Source of the DNA: Porogramme epimiltina
Taxonomy: Eukaryota; Basidiomycota; Agaricomycetes; Polyporales; Polyporaceae
Reading direction: 5' to 3'
Assembly (NCBI GenBank): GCA_900155495.1
Contig: FTLJ01000544.1
Span: 40,010-104,009, forward strand
DNA: 64,000 bases
Numbering within the stretch: position 1 is the first letter of the stretch; each line of letters starts with the position of its first letter. The notes beneath the pieces were generated by a model. It saw nothing but the letters and a program-made list of their open reading frames with translations. It was not told the DNA's origin and ran no database searches. Shown here piece by piece: positions 50,419 to 60,885 of this stretch. The position numbers were made by a program, and so were the translations under genes.

Positions 50419-53400
50419 GTACACATGGACGGCTCCTTTGCTTCCTTCAGGACCTTTCTCTTTCCCCGCAGCCCTCTAAGTATCTCTCACAGGTGTATTA
50501 TTACGCTTACCATATATTGTTTATAAGCACAAGCATCCCTAGCTACATAGACATGCAATCTACGAGGATACTTGGAACAGTTAACGCTATCCGACTTTGT
50601 TTCTTGTGTTGTATCCTATCCACGGCGCCGAACTAGATGGCGTACATTTGTTGATACTTACCCCTCATTATTCTTATGCAAGCTCTGATCGTCCATCCCG
50701 GTTTCGAAGAATTCGCTTGTACAACCCTACACGGTGGTTTGACATACGGTATTTCCGTGCGGTAACCAAACCTCGCCCGCGCCGATTTCACGCCGCGATG
50801 TTGTGCGCTCCGCCCAACGCCATACAGGCTAGCGAATAACGCCGCAACGCTATCTGTTGTGCACGGCAATTACTAGTGTGCGAAGGCATGTCTCCCTCTC
50901 TTCGGACCTCTTTTTTGCGTACTCCTTCGTTCTGGTTTGTTTTGACGCCTCTTACCTGCAGGAAGCAATAATATGATGTCAACAGATGTTTATGATACTC
51001 CGAGGTGTCGGACTTAGCTGCGTCCGCTGTATCGCATGCCTGACGACACTTTAAGTTCAAGCTATCCTGGGTGATCTTTTTTCAAGTCCATGCCTCGTGT
51101 TGACCTCGGGGATCTCCACAACACAGTGGCTTTGACATATAACAGGGGCTCAGTTACCGCCCATTAAAGAGCGAAGGAGCGCCTGCCACAGCTGTGGCAT
51201 GCACCCGAAGGTGGCTAGAGCCGCAGTGAGCCCCCAGCTTTCAATTCGTCCTGGACCAGTACCCTTGTCTGCTGAATCTTCCGAAGGAACAGTGTTCTTC
51301 GCGCGCGGCCGGTGTCGTTTGACCTCTGACGTACGACTCGCCGCACAGCAGTGTCTGATGTATTTCGTCCGCGCCGCGACGGCCAAGAACATGAAACGGT
51401 ACCCGCCCTGTCTCACCGTGCCCGCCTCGCGATGGAACTCTCGCGATGGAACTTTCGCGAGGATCCAGCGTTGCGCGGGCCACCTCGATCCCGACGGCCA
51501 GTGGGCCGACATTGACGAGGCTGCGGTTTAATTGCGACCACGTCGGCGCCAGCCCACAGTGGATCCGACCACAGGACCGCAGGTGGCGCGAGCAGCATGT
51601 CTAACGCCGCGGCACAGATTCTAGAGGCCAGAGACGAACCCGTCCGTCGCGGGGTGTCTAGTGTGCCGCGGCCCTTGAGCAGGTTGACCCTATGCCGCGC
51701 GGGCTTGGGAGAAGCAGCGCTCCGCTCGCGGTCGGACCGCGGTCACATTCGAGCTAGAATAAGCCCCCCAATAGAACCCGCAGTGGTCCATGCTATCGCG
51801 ATACACATCGCGATGGCCCCGATGGTCAAAGAAGGCGTTAGCAAGTGGCACTGCGACAACCAGGGCCCGCGCGCGAGTGGATTTATGTCACAACCCGGGG
51901 GACGGAGAGCCAGGGATGCTGGCGCGACACAAGTGTCATCTCAATCGGCGTGCCCGGGGTTGTCATCCTACGTCTGGGTTTACTACTCGAGCCGGGGGTA
52001 CCTAGGAGCGCGCCCGCGCCCGCATTATGGGCATCGCGACATCTGACGGCGCGGCCTACGATACAGCAATAGGCGGACCTAATGTCCCGCGCTGAACGTT
52101 CAACAGGCAGCGCCTGGGTGTTTGACTGAACGCCGCGCGCGTCGCGCGCACGGACCACGGGATATACATAATTACAACGTTCGCGCCCGCGTTGGTCCGG
52201 GAGGCACGAACGTGAAGAAATTGGCGCGCTACCGGCGTAGGTCCGGTAAACCACAACCACACCAGACGGCGGTGCGCGTTAGCTGGTGGGCGGTCTCAGG
52301 CTCCCCGGGACGGGGAGATGCGATGGACGCTGAGGGTACGGGATGCCGTAAGATGGCGCGGTCGGCCTTCGGCCTTCAGGAAGAGATGAACGCCGTGCCC
52401 GAAGCTCGATGAGCACCACAGAGCTTCGTCGACCAGTGCACGGTACGTCGTACCCCACAACGCGCCGTCCCCCCTTCGAATGCGCACGACTCTCGAGCGC
52501 TATCACGGGGCCAGAGCGGCTCCGATATTTACGCGCGAACTGTCTCAGGTGGAATTGCGGCTCTAGCACCTGTCCCTCAAGGGCCAGCCAGTAATAGGCG
52601 AGTGCATCGCACCCTCGTCCACGGCCAGGTGAAGGAACAAAGTCTGTCGCCCCTCCGAACAGCGGTGCGGCCGTGGCATGGAGAAGGCTCTCGATTCCTC
52701 AAAGTGAGAAAGCGGCGACTTGGCGACTGCGCCGTGCCGGCCGCTCTTGAATTCGTCGAGGTCAGCGCGCACAGAACCTTACGGCGGGGTGCTGGACGTG
52801 GTTTGGACGCACTTTGGCCGCAGTGGCAGTACGACCGCGCGGCCGGGCCGGATATGTGACGGTGATAGTCGGCGGCGCGCGCGCGAGGTGCGACGGAGAA
52901 GGTGGTGGAGGGGGGAAGACCATGCCTAATGGGGAGCCAAGGTTGGATGCCGCGGCAGTGCGCGAGGGAGAGTGGTGGCGCACGAAGTGGGAGAGCGAGC
53001 TGAGAGCGTGACAAGTGTTTGGATCCATGCAATGATCATCACTCGCGTCCTGAAGCTTGCTGGGTACGGCCTTTGGCGGAGTGGGAACAGAGTTCTGTCA
53101 GTTTCGTGATGGACGGACCCTCAGACTGTGGGAAGCGGCAAATTCTGAGGTCAGCACTGGGTCATCTTTGGCTGAATATGAGCAAGGGGAAGGGGTGAGT
53201 CTCAAAGGCTCAATTGGTAGGACACGTCGTTGCTGCATCGCCCCCGGCGTTCCCCCGCCATGTAACACCCAAGCCGGCGGATCGAATTTAAGGGTCTCTT
53301 TATTTTTCATAGTCTATCTTTGTGGTTTGTGCTGTTCCGCTTGCTGCCCACTCCGTACTGCGCAGGGGGCCATCGTGATTCCAATGGCACATGGTTCTGC

Positions 53401-54483
53401 AGTCTAATTAACGGAGTCCGCTAGTCGGGTCGGAACACACATCGACCTTCGCAATGAAACACCCACCTTACTGCGTGCGCAACACGAACCCCAAGCACCC
53501 CAAGCACGGCTACTGAACGGACCAGCACGTAACATCGTGCTGGGAAGCGCATGCTGCCGACGACGTTTAGATGTCCACCCGAACCCACGGTCCACTTTCC
53601 AAGTTAATGTGGGCCTGCAGCATTTGCGTGTGTACTTCTCTTGAAAGGGATGCCATCAGCTTCAAAGGTCCTGAGAAACATGGGTGACGTTGGCCAATAT
53701 TAGGAGGGCTTCGTCAATTGCTTCCAGTGTCTTCTACGTGTGCGATAACACAGCCCATTTCTTCCGCTCTCTTGAATGGGAACTAAATGGTATGATTATA
53801 GCATTTTCATGATGAGTGTTTCTATAAGCTTTAGAAGGCTCGCGAGCTTTGGGTAGCTCGAGGGCCTTTTTATTGTCGTACCTGTGAAGAGTGGCTATCG
53901 GAAGGTGTATCTCGTGCTTCTCGTAAAATCGCTGTGTGATCATCGTAGGCCATTAGCGCCGTTCGTAAGGGCTGTCGAATTCCACCTTGACTTTAGGGCT
54001 TTTGCCGCACGTATGAGCGTCCACGCGCTTCTGCGACCACCTGTTGATTAGGGCGGCGGAAATTGCACCATTACCTACGATGGATGTCCTCCCACGGGCC
54101 GTCAAAGTAACCATGCTTCGAACGTGCCTGTATGGGGTCTGGGCCCGCACTCAGTGGCCAACCGGCGCAGTGATACGGAGAACTCTGGCTAAGCCTCACG
54201 TCATTCGTGCGTCTCCAAGCACACTTACAGTGAAGGAGATTCCATATTGTGTTCGTGGTTGGCAGAAGCTTGTAATGACGATAATGACTCAGGTGCAATG
54301 TGGTAAATTCAACGGAATTGGAGTACAAAAGTGTTACTCGCAAAGTGTCGGTAACGAGGCTAATATCGAGGCGTGAGCTCGTCGGGGTTGAGGGCGAGCG
54401 GGACAGTGAAAACTAGCTCACTCCTGACATAAGCAAAGGGCCAGCAAACCCACTAAAACAGTCCTTCCATCCGTCATATGACG
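50419..54483. other. 4-kb stretch without a supported gene
   Basis: The left kilobase is AT-rich. From about 51200 to 53050 the DNA becomes strongly GC-rich, with long overlapping frames on both strands (for example 51597-52046 plus and 51883-52260 minus). None shows a recognisable domain, a consistent start or splice pattern. A tRNA-like A-box (GGCTCAATTGG near 53208) lacks a pairing T-arm. The region may contain a decayed gene or element that cannot be named from sequence alone. Confidence 0.5.
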
Positions 54484-55728
54484 TTAGTCGTGCCCTCTTC
54501 TCGCCGCCCTGGGAGGTATGTGGTCGTCTCTCCGAGGCCGTCGCCTCTCATCATCCTCGTAGCGAGAGTCGCGCGTACGCGACGGCGGTGTGACACTTCG
54601 TGGGCGCGGGCCAGGGGAGCGGTTCCGCCGTGGAGGGGGCGAACGCTCGCGGGATCTACTGGTTCGTCGCCGCACCGGAGAACGGTCCAGCCGGCCGTCG
54701 TCGTCGCGGTGGCGGCCTGGCGGTGTACGACTACGTGCCCGTCCAGGAGATGCGCTTCTGCTTCTGGCCCGCCGGTCGAAGCCCCGCGCACCGCCGAGGG
54801 AGTTGAGGAGATCCTCCACGCCCTTCATGCCCGCCGACTTGCCCTTCTCCTTGCGGAGACGCTTCCGCTCTTTCCGGGCGCGTTTCTCCTCTGGGGTCTC
54901 GTCTTTGTGCTTCCGTTTGGACTTAGACTTCTTACCCTTCTTCGCCGCCTTCTCCTCCTTCCGCTTCGCGATGAGATAGTCCCGCATTGGGTCCTCGGGG
55001 TCGATTTCTGGTCCAGACGACCCAGAAGAATCCAAGACTTCGCCCTCATCTATCGGCGCAGTCCGAGAGTTAAGACGATGTGCAGAAGGGCGAGATTTGG
55101 GGCAATAGATGAATGAAATAGGGAAACTCACCCGCGATCATTTGCGGCTTCGCATTCAGGCTCTGTTCCTCAGCTTCCTGCCATTCTCCATCTTCTCCCT
55201 TGGATTTGGGCTGCTTGTAGTTCTTGACGTGGTCGACGCGGAGGGTCCTGTCTAGGACCTTGGCCCCATTCAGATTGTCTACGGCGAGAACAGTTGAGCG
55301 CTGGTCCTCATACATTAGGAAGCCGAATCCCTTGGGTTTGCCAGTCTCCTTGTCGCGTGGAAGGTTCACATCCATGACCTCGCCATATCTGGTCGCGGTG
55401 TTGGGGGCGAATGATATTGAGTGACATCATCCGTGCAAGCAAACGCGAAACTCACTGAGAGAATATGGTGATCACATCACCTTCGGTTAAGTCTCTGGGG
55501 AGCCCTCCAACAAATATGTACGCCGAGTCTAGGAGGAAGCATTGCACGGTCGGATCCAACACTACACAATATCTGCGGGAAGACGCACCCTTGTATTCGT
55601 CATGCCACGACCCTTTTGAGCCCAGCTCCAACTCCCTTTCGTTGATTTTGTTGATCTCTCTGACTACGCTAGACGTGCGACACGTGTTAGAACGCGTATA
55701 TACGCGCGACCATGGAGACTTACTTCAT
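54484..55728 (-). CDS. IST3: RES-complex RNA-binding protein Ist3/RBMX2
   Basis: Five exons (55728-55724, 55668-55589, 55528-55456, 55388-55132, 55049-54484) join to 981 nt, 326 aa. The first coding exon is only ATGAA; splicing at GTAAGT joins it to give the near-invariant start MNVVREINKINERELELG. The RRM spans about residues 30-108, with RNP2 YIFVGG at 32-37 and RNP1 KGFGFLMY at 72-79. Conserved DHVKNYKQPK follows. The C-terminus is basic and charged (EKRARKERKRLRKEK) and ends in an RS-rich tail. Ist3/Snu17 binds Bud13 and Pml1 in the RES complex on U2 snRNP, promoting splicing and nuclear pre-mRNA retention. The RS tail is longer than in yeast, as in human RBMX2. It is head-to-head with eIF3d. 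Confidence 0.95.
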
Positions 55729-55920
55729 CGTTGTGGGTGTTGGAGGAACGCTAGAGGAGACGCCGTGCCCGCTGTGTCGCGTCTCAGAGCCTAGCACGTG
55801 CGCGCCTATACTCAACACTCGATCGGGCCAAACGGCGCTTACGAAATTTTGTCTCCCGAGATCTCTACTTTCGCCTTCATCGTCTTCTGCAGGCTCGCAT
55901 CTCACAAAACGGGCGACGCA
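55729..55920. promoter_or_regulatory. short divergent promoter, IST3 and eIF3d
   Basis: Only 192 bp separate the start codons of IST3 (minus) and eIF3d (plus), so regulatory sequence must be shared. No TATA box is seen. Two genes of RNA processing and translation may be co-regulated; that is inference. Confidence 0.55.
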
Positions 55921-58370
55921 ATGGCTTCGTTCTCTCTCCCTCAGATTAACGACAATCCGGATGGAGGTTGGGGCCCGTCCTCTTCCAACCTTCCCTCGCA
56001 ATTCAAGTTCAAGGACATTCCTTACGCACCCTACTCCAAGTCAGACAAGCTCGGCCGCTTCGCGGATTGGAACGACATCTCTGGCGATCGCCCCGCAAAC
56101 TTGGGGCTCTCCGCAGCTGCAGGAGGTGCGGGCGGGCAGACGCGCGGTGGCCCCGGCGGACGCAGGCGCGATGGCCAGCCCGCATTCGGCAGCGGGACCG
56201 CGAGCGCATTCGCATACTTCCACGCGGAGGACGAGTCGAGCTTCTCGTTGGTGGACAACAAGGCTGGTGCCGCCCGCCGTGGAGGTGCGATGCCGCGCGG
56301 ACGGGGATCCGGACGGGGCGGCGGAGCGTACGGACGGGGCGGGAGTGCGACCCGCGGCGGCGTTCGTGGTGGCTTTTCCGGTCAGCGCGGCGGTGGCGGT
56401 CAACGCGGCGGCCGGAGGGGTTGGCGGGACTGGGAGAAGGTATGTTTGCATGTGTACGAATCTGTTTGCCCCGAGGGACACAAGCATAACACTTTATTTT
56501 GGATGTAGAACGGTCGTACGCGCGAGTCGTCCGTCGCGATCTCTCCCGACTGGGCCATGCTCGAGGAGATCGAGTTCCATCGTCTTGCCAAGCTCCGGAT
56601 GGAGGTTGACGAGCCGGAAGATCTGTACGTATCCTCTGGCTTTCCGTTGTCCACGTTGTCTCATTTTAACCAGCGAGACATACGGCCGCGTATATCCGTA
56701 CGACAAGACCTATGATCGTATTACGACGAGGACCGAGAAGCCTCTGCAGATTCTCGACCGTATCAAGTACAATACCACTACTTCAGATGACCCTGTCATT
56801 CAGACTGTGAGTCTGGCACTCGATATCGCTGATGTAGACGATAACTCACCAATATTTATTCTAGTTGGCAGCAAAGAACACTGCAACGATTTACACGACT
56901 GACGTCATCCTGAGTGTGCTCATGTGTGCACCTCGGTCAGTTTATCCCTGGGACATAGTCGTAATCCGTGAGGGAGACAAGCTGTTCTTCGACAAGCGTG
57001 ATGGTGGCCCGTTCGACACGGTCACTGTCAACGAAAATGCGGCAGACCCCCCTCAAGACGCGGCCACGGTAAACCCCAACAACCCGAACGAGAAGATCCC
57101 CGTTCCGGAGACTCCGTCTATGAATTCGGCCACTTCACTGTCTCTGGAGGCGACCTACATCAACCAAAACTTCTCCTTCCAGACGGTCACTGAGACGCCT
57201 CCCCCTCCGGCGATTGACTTCTCCAAGCCCAATCCATTCTACGGCCCTGACGAAACCGAGCCCCTGGCATCTTGCGGTTACCGCTACCGTGTCTTCGACC
57301 TTGGCGTCACAGAGGACGAGGACATGAGGCTCTGTGTCCGCACGGAAATCGACGCGTACACTCCCGGTCAAGACCCTCGTCAGGGACGTGGTCTCGTAAC
57401 CATCCGCGCGCTCAACGAGTTCGATCCCCGCGCTCCGGGTGCCGGTGGAGCGCCTGACTGGCGTACGAAGCTCGACACGCAGAGAGGCGCGGTAGTGGCT
57501 ACGGAGATGAAAAATAACAGCTGCAAGCTCGCTAAATGGACTGTGCAGAGCGTGTTGGCTGGCGCGGATGCCTTGAAAATTGGGTGCGTTTCACCCTACT
57601 TTCACAAATGACAGTGATTCACGTTTCGTAATTTCTCTTGCAGTTGGATCTCTCGCGCTAACCCCCGTGAATCCACGCGCCATGTTATTCTGAGCACGAC
57701 CTCCACCCGGCCTGCGGACTTCGCGGCGCAGCTCAACGTGTCCCTCGCCAACGGATGGGGCATCGTCCGCACGGTGGCTGACATGTGCATGAAGCAACCC
57801 GAGGGCAAGTACGTCCTCGTGAAGGACCCCAACAAGGTGCGCATGGTCTCGTTTACCCCTTCCACCTCTTCACCCTCTCGCCTGTCGTCTCGTACCATTG
57901 TGACCCAGAGTGTGACTGTGGTCTGTTGGCGGACGTTGTGCGTTCACGGCATTTCATCAGCGCGCGGTTCCCCACGCTGGTCGATCGGACGCTGTTTGAG
58001 GCATCTGTGTGTCCGCGTCCCGTCCAGCCTTTCACAGCCCTGCACGCCCATCACCGAGTGGTCTCTTAATCTTTCCATACGTGGAAGGCCAGTACTCAGC
58101 GAATGGGCGGGCGATTTGCATTGTCCAAGGTGCATCGCGGGATCAGCATCTCACACACCTCGTTATCGCTGGACCTGGTTCGAGTCTTCTTTTCGTGCAA
58201 TCTTCTCCATTGCCCCACGTCGTGCTTCTTCTCCATCATCGAATATGTGACTGACTTCTTGATGTGCCTTTTTGTAGCCCGTCCTGCGCTTGTACGCGAT
58301 CCCGGCGAACGCTTTCACTGCCGAGGAGGATGACGAGGAGGCCGGCGAGGATGGTGAAGACTCCGAGTGA
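55921..58370 (+). CDS. eIF3d: translation initiation factor eIF3 subunit D
   Basis: Six exons (55921-56439, 56509-56624, 56674-56806, 56865-57583, 57644-57836, 58278-58370) join to 1773 nt, 590 aa. The N-terminus carries FKDIPYAPYSKSDKLGR, typical of eIF3d. A Gly/Arg-rich segment (about residues 118-170, repeated GRGSGRGGG-like units) follows. The conserved cap-binding domain includes WAMLEEIEFHRLAKL, VYPYDKTYDRITTR, AATIYTTDVILSVLMCAPRS-like sequence, SWDIV-type PWDIVVIREGDKLFFDKR and YRYRVFDLG. The acidic C-terminus (EEDDEEAGEDGEDSE) is standard. eIF3d sits on the 40S head and can bind the mRNA cap in alternative initiation. The last intron is 441 nt, several times longer than the others, and separates DPNK from PVLRLY. 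Confidence 0.96.
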
Positions 58371-60885
58371 GCGTATCCCCGAGTGCTTTCGGAGACGGCA
58401 AGAATGGTATCAGTAGCATGTATGTACTGCATCCCCCTGTAGCGCACTCACGTACACAGTTCAACGAACACGGCTGTATTTCTACCGACGACCGAGATGT
58501 GCGGAATACCGTACGGCATTTGGTTTTAGGTGTCGTACCGCAGCCCGCTCTTTCAAGCACCGCCCTTCTCGTGTCAAAACAGTACGCTAGAATCCCTGGA
58601 CGCACAAGCGCAACGACCCACGGCGCCCGCGAATTTGGACAACGTTACCAAACGCAACCGTGCCCTGTCGTCACCGCACTAAAGTCCCATGAGGGGATGT
58701 CTAACCGTCGCATCCGCCGCCCGTGCCGTATCTCCGTCGCTCCAGGACGTGCGGACGACGGTCGGTCGTCCACGCACGAGCAGCGCCGCGGCGCAGAGGC
58801 CGAGCTCAAGTGCGCGTTTGAAGGGGCCGCGCATGCGTGCGTCCGCATTCACCTGACAGACGCAACTCAGCGGCCGCGGGCCAGCGCACGCACGCGCCCG
58901 CGTCCCTGCATCCCTGCACGCGAAGCCCCCTTGCTGCTGCTGCTGCAGCAGCTGCAGCAGCTAGCGCGGCGTCCTCGCCTGCACCCCCACATAGCCGAGG
59001 CGTCCACCCGAGGGCCCACCCCTCCCATCCGGGGCCGTCCAGGAACCGAGGCGCGAAGCCGTTCCACACGTCCAGGGCCGGCCTGCGACAAGGGCCCGCG
59101 AGGGAGAGATCGAGGGGCGGAGTGCGAACGCGAGCGCGCGCGCGCTGCGGGGCGTGGGGGCGCGCACCCACCCGGCCCCCCACCGCCCAGGCTCCCAGGC
59201 CCCCATCCTTCCCCAAACCTCGACTTCAGGCCGCAAGCTCCATCCAGCTCGGGCGGGGTGGGGTTGTGTGGACCGGCGGGGACGGGCGAAGGCAGCATCC
59301 TCGCATCCGCGCATGATGGACGCGAGCGCGCGCGGCCGGGGATCCTCGTCCCTCCCTCGCCTCTGGCATCTGGCTCTGCGGACCCGCGGGACCATACCGC
59401 ATCGGGCACGCGGCGGCGCGCGGCGGCCCGGGGCGCCCTGGGCTTTGTCACGCACGCTGCCCGGGCGGGAAGTTGAGTAAGTAAGGCGTAAGCGGGACGC
59501 GCGGGCGGGCTCGCGCAGTGTGCGACCTGGGGCACGGGTGCCGGGTGCGGTGGGTGCGTTGGGCACGGACGCACCGGGCGTGCTTGACGCGCGACTGGGG
59601 GTTTCGTCGGGCGAGGGTGGCCGCGGTGCAGCCCAGGGGGACAAGGGGAGAGAGAGGTCGAGCGTTGAGGCCTGAGGGGGTGCCTTTCCGTGTTCGCACA
59701 CAGGCCTCAAAGGACTTGCGGTATACGGCAACGATTGCCCCTCCCGCCCCTGCGCGCCGCGTTCGCCGTGAGAGACGCGTGGGGGAGCCGACGTACGACG
59801 GAACGCCGCCGCGGCCGACCTCCATGGCTCGCGCGCCGCCGCCGGGCCCGACACGGCACGGTCGTCATCCGTCCCTGAGGAGGGGGAAGGGGAGAGGCGC
59901 GACGAGGTCATTCGTCGCCGCGCGGGCCTGGCGCCTCGGGGGTGGTGGGCTGGTGCATGATGCCATGACGTGAAGCCTGGAAACTGCACGCTGGCGCCGC
60001 CCTGACGGGCGCGAGCGGGCCCAGGGCGACGGCACAATTATTACATACAGCACGTCTATTGCGCCTGCTTCAGACCGCGCACGCACGGAGCGAAGGAAGG
60101 CTGAGAAGCCTCCGTCCGCTGGGGCTGGGGCCTGGGGAGCCGAGCGCCGATCCGCAGCAGCATTACAGCCTAGTGAATGCTGCTCCTTTGTCGTTCGTCG
60201 CCGCCGTCCCGTCGTTGCGTTGTCGTGTGCTTCGCGTCGTCTTGGGAAAACGCTGCCAGCGGGGCTGCTAACGGTCGCCATCCGGCCGCGATCCATCGAT
60301 GAGCGCGCGACGCGCGTGCGGAGGGCGACGGACGGCCTGCGACGGAATGGTTGGCCTCGCTCGCGCCGTGCGTGCCTTTGTCTCCCTGCGCACCGCGCGC
60401 TCCGACGGCGGCTGCGCGTATCGAGACCCAGCGCGAACGCAACGCCGGACGGCCTGTAGACACGCGGGGATAACCCCCAGACCTGCGGCGCCGGGCCGGG
60501 TCCAAAACGCAGGCCTTGCGCGCACCCACACACCGTCGGTCGGACACACCCAAGCACCGATAGAAACATGTTTCGAGCGAGTAAACAAACACTGGGCACT
60601 GGGCGGAACGAGTTGGGCAGGGCGCGTGCGGATCAGGCGGAGGACGTCGGCCCTGGGGTCCCGCCGCCGTCGCGTCCCGTCGCGAAGTCGGCGGCCTCCG
60701 CACGCACGCACGCGCGGGGCTCCACGCCCTCGTGGACGCAGCGCAACACATGAGATGGCAAATGAGATGCAAAACGCGCTGAGATCGTCAGCGGGACGGT
60801 CTGCCTGGCGAGCTGGTCTAGAAGCCACCCCCCTCCTCCCCTCCCCGCGCGCGGCGCTCCCCATCCCCCGCGAGCCTCCTCCTCG
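58371..60885. other. 2.5-kb very GC-rich intergenic region
   Basis: The convergent gap between eIF3d and the DSC2-type gene. From about 58800 it is extremely GC- and CpG-rich, leaving long open frames in all six frames (for example 58367-59476 plus and 58961-60037 minus) without conserved content; the codons encode Arg/Pro/Ala/Gly almost exclusively. I see no gene or RNA that I can support. It contains the CTG/CAG dyad annotated separately. Confidence 0.5.
58932..58962. repeat. CTG/CAG trinucleotide dyad
   Basis: A run of TGC units passes directly into GCA units, giving a near-perfect inverted repeat of about 31 bp that could fold as a hairpin. It lies in non-coding GC-rich DNA. Confidence 0.8.

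Noticed and set aside
53200..53292. tRNA or SINE-like segment with A-box GGCTCAATTGG and weak B-box GGATCGAAT
   Set aside because: The D-stem is mismatched, the T-stem does not pair, and the A-B spacing is too long for a tRNA without evidence of an intron.
58367..59476. 370-codon open frame on plus overlapping a 358-codon frame on minus (58961-60037)
   Set aside because: Both arise from the near absence of A/T in GC-rich DNA; they overlap antisense, encode low-complexity R/P/A/G and have no domain or splice logic.
60170..60864. Long minus frames just downstream of the DSC2-type gene
   Set aside because: The gene ends at 60886 with a complete UBA; these frames are composition-driven and have no link by splicing.
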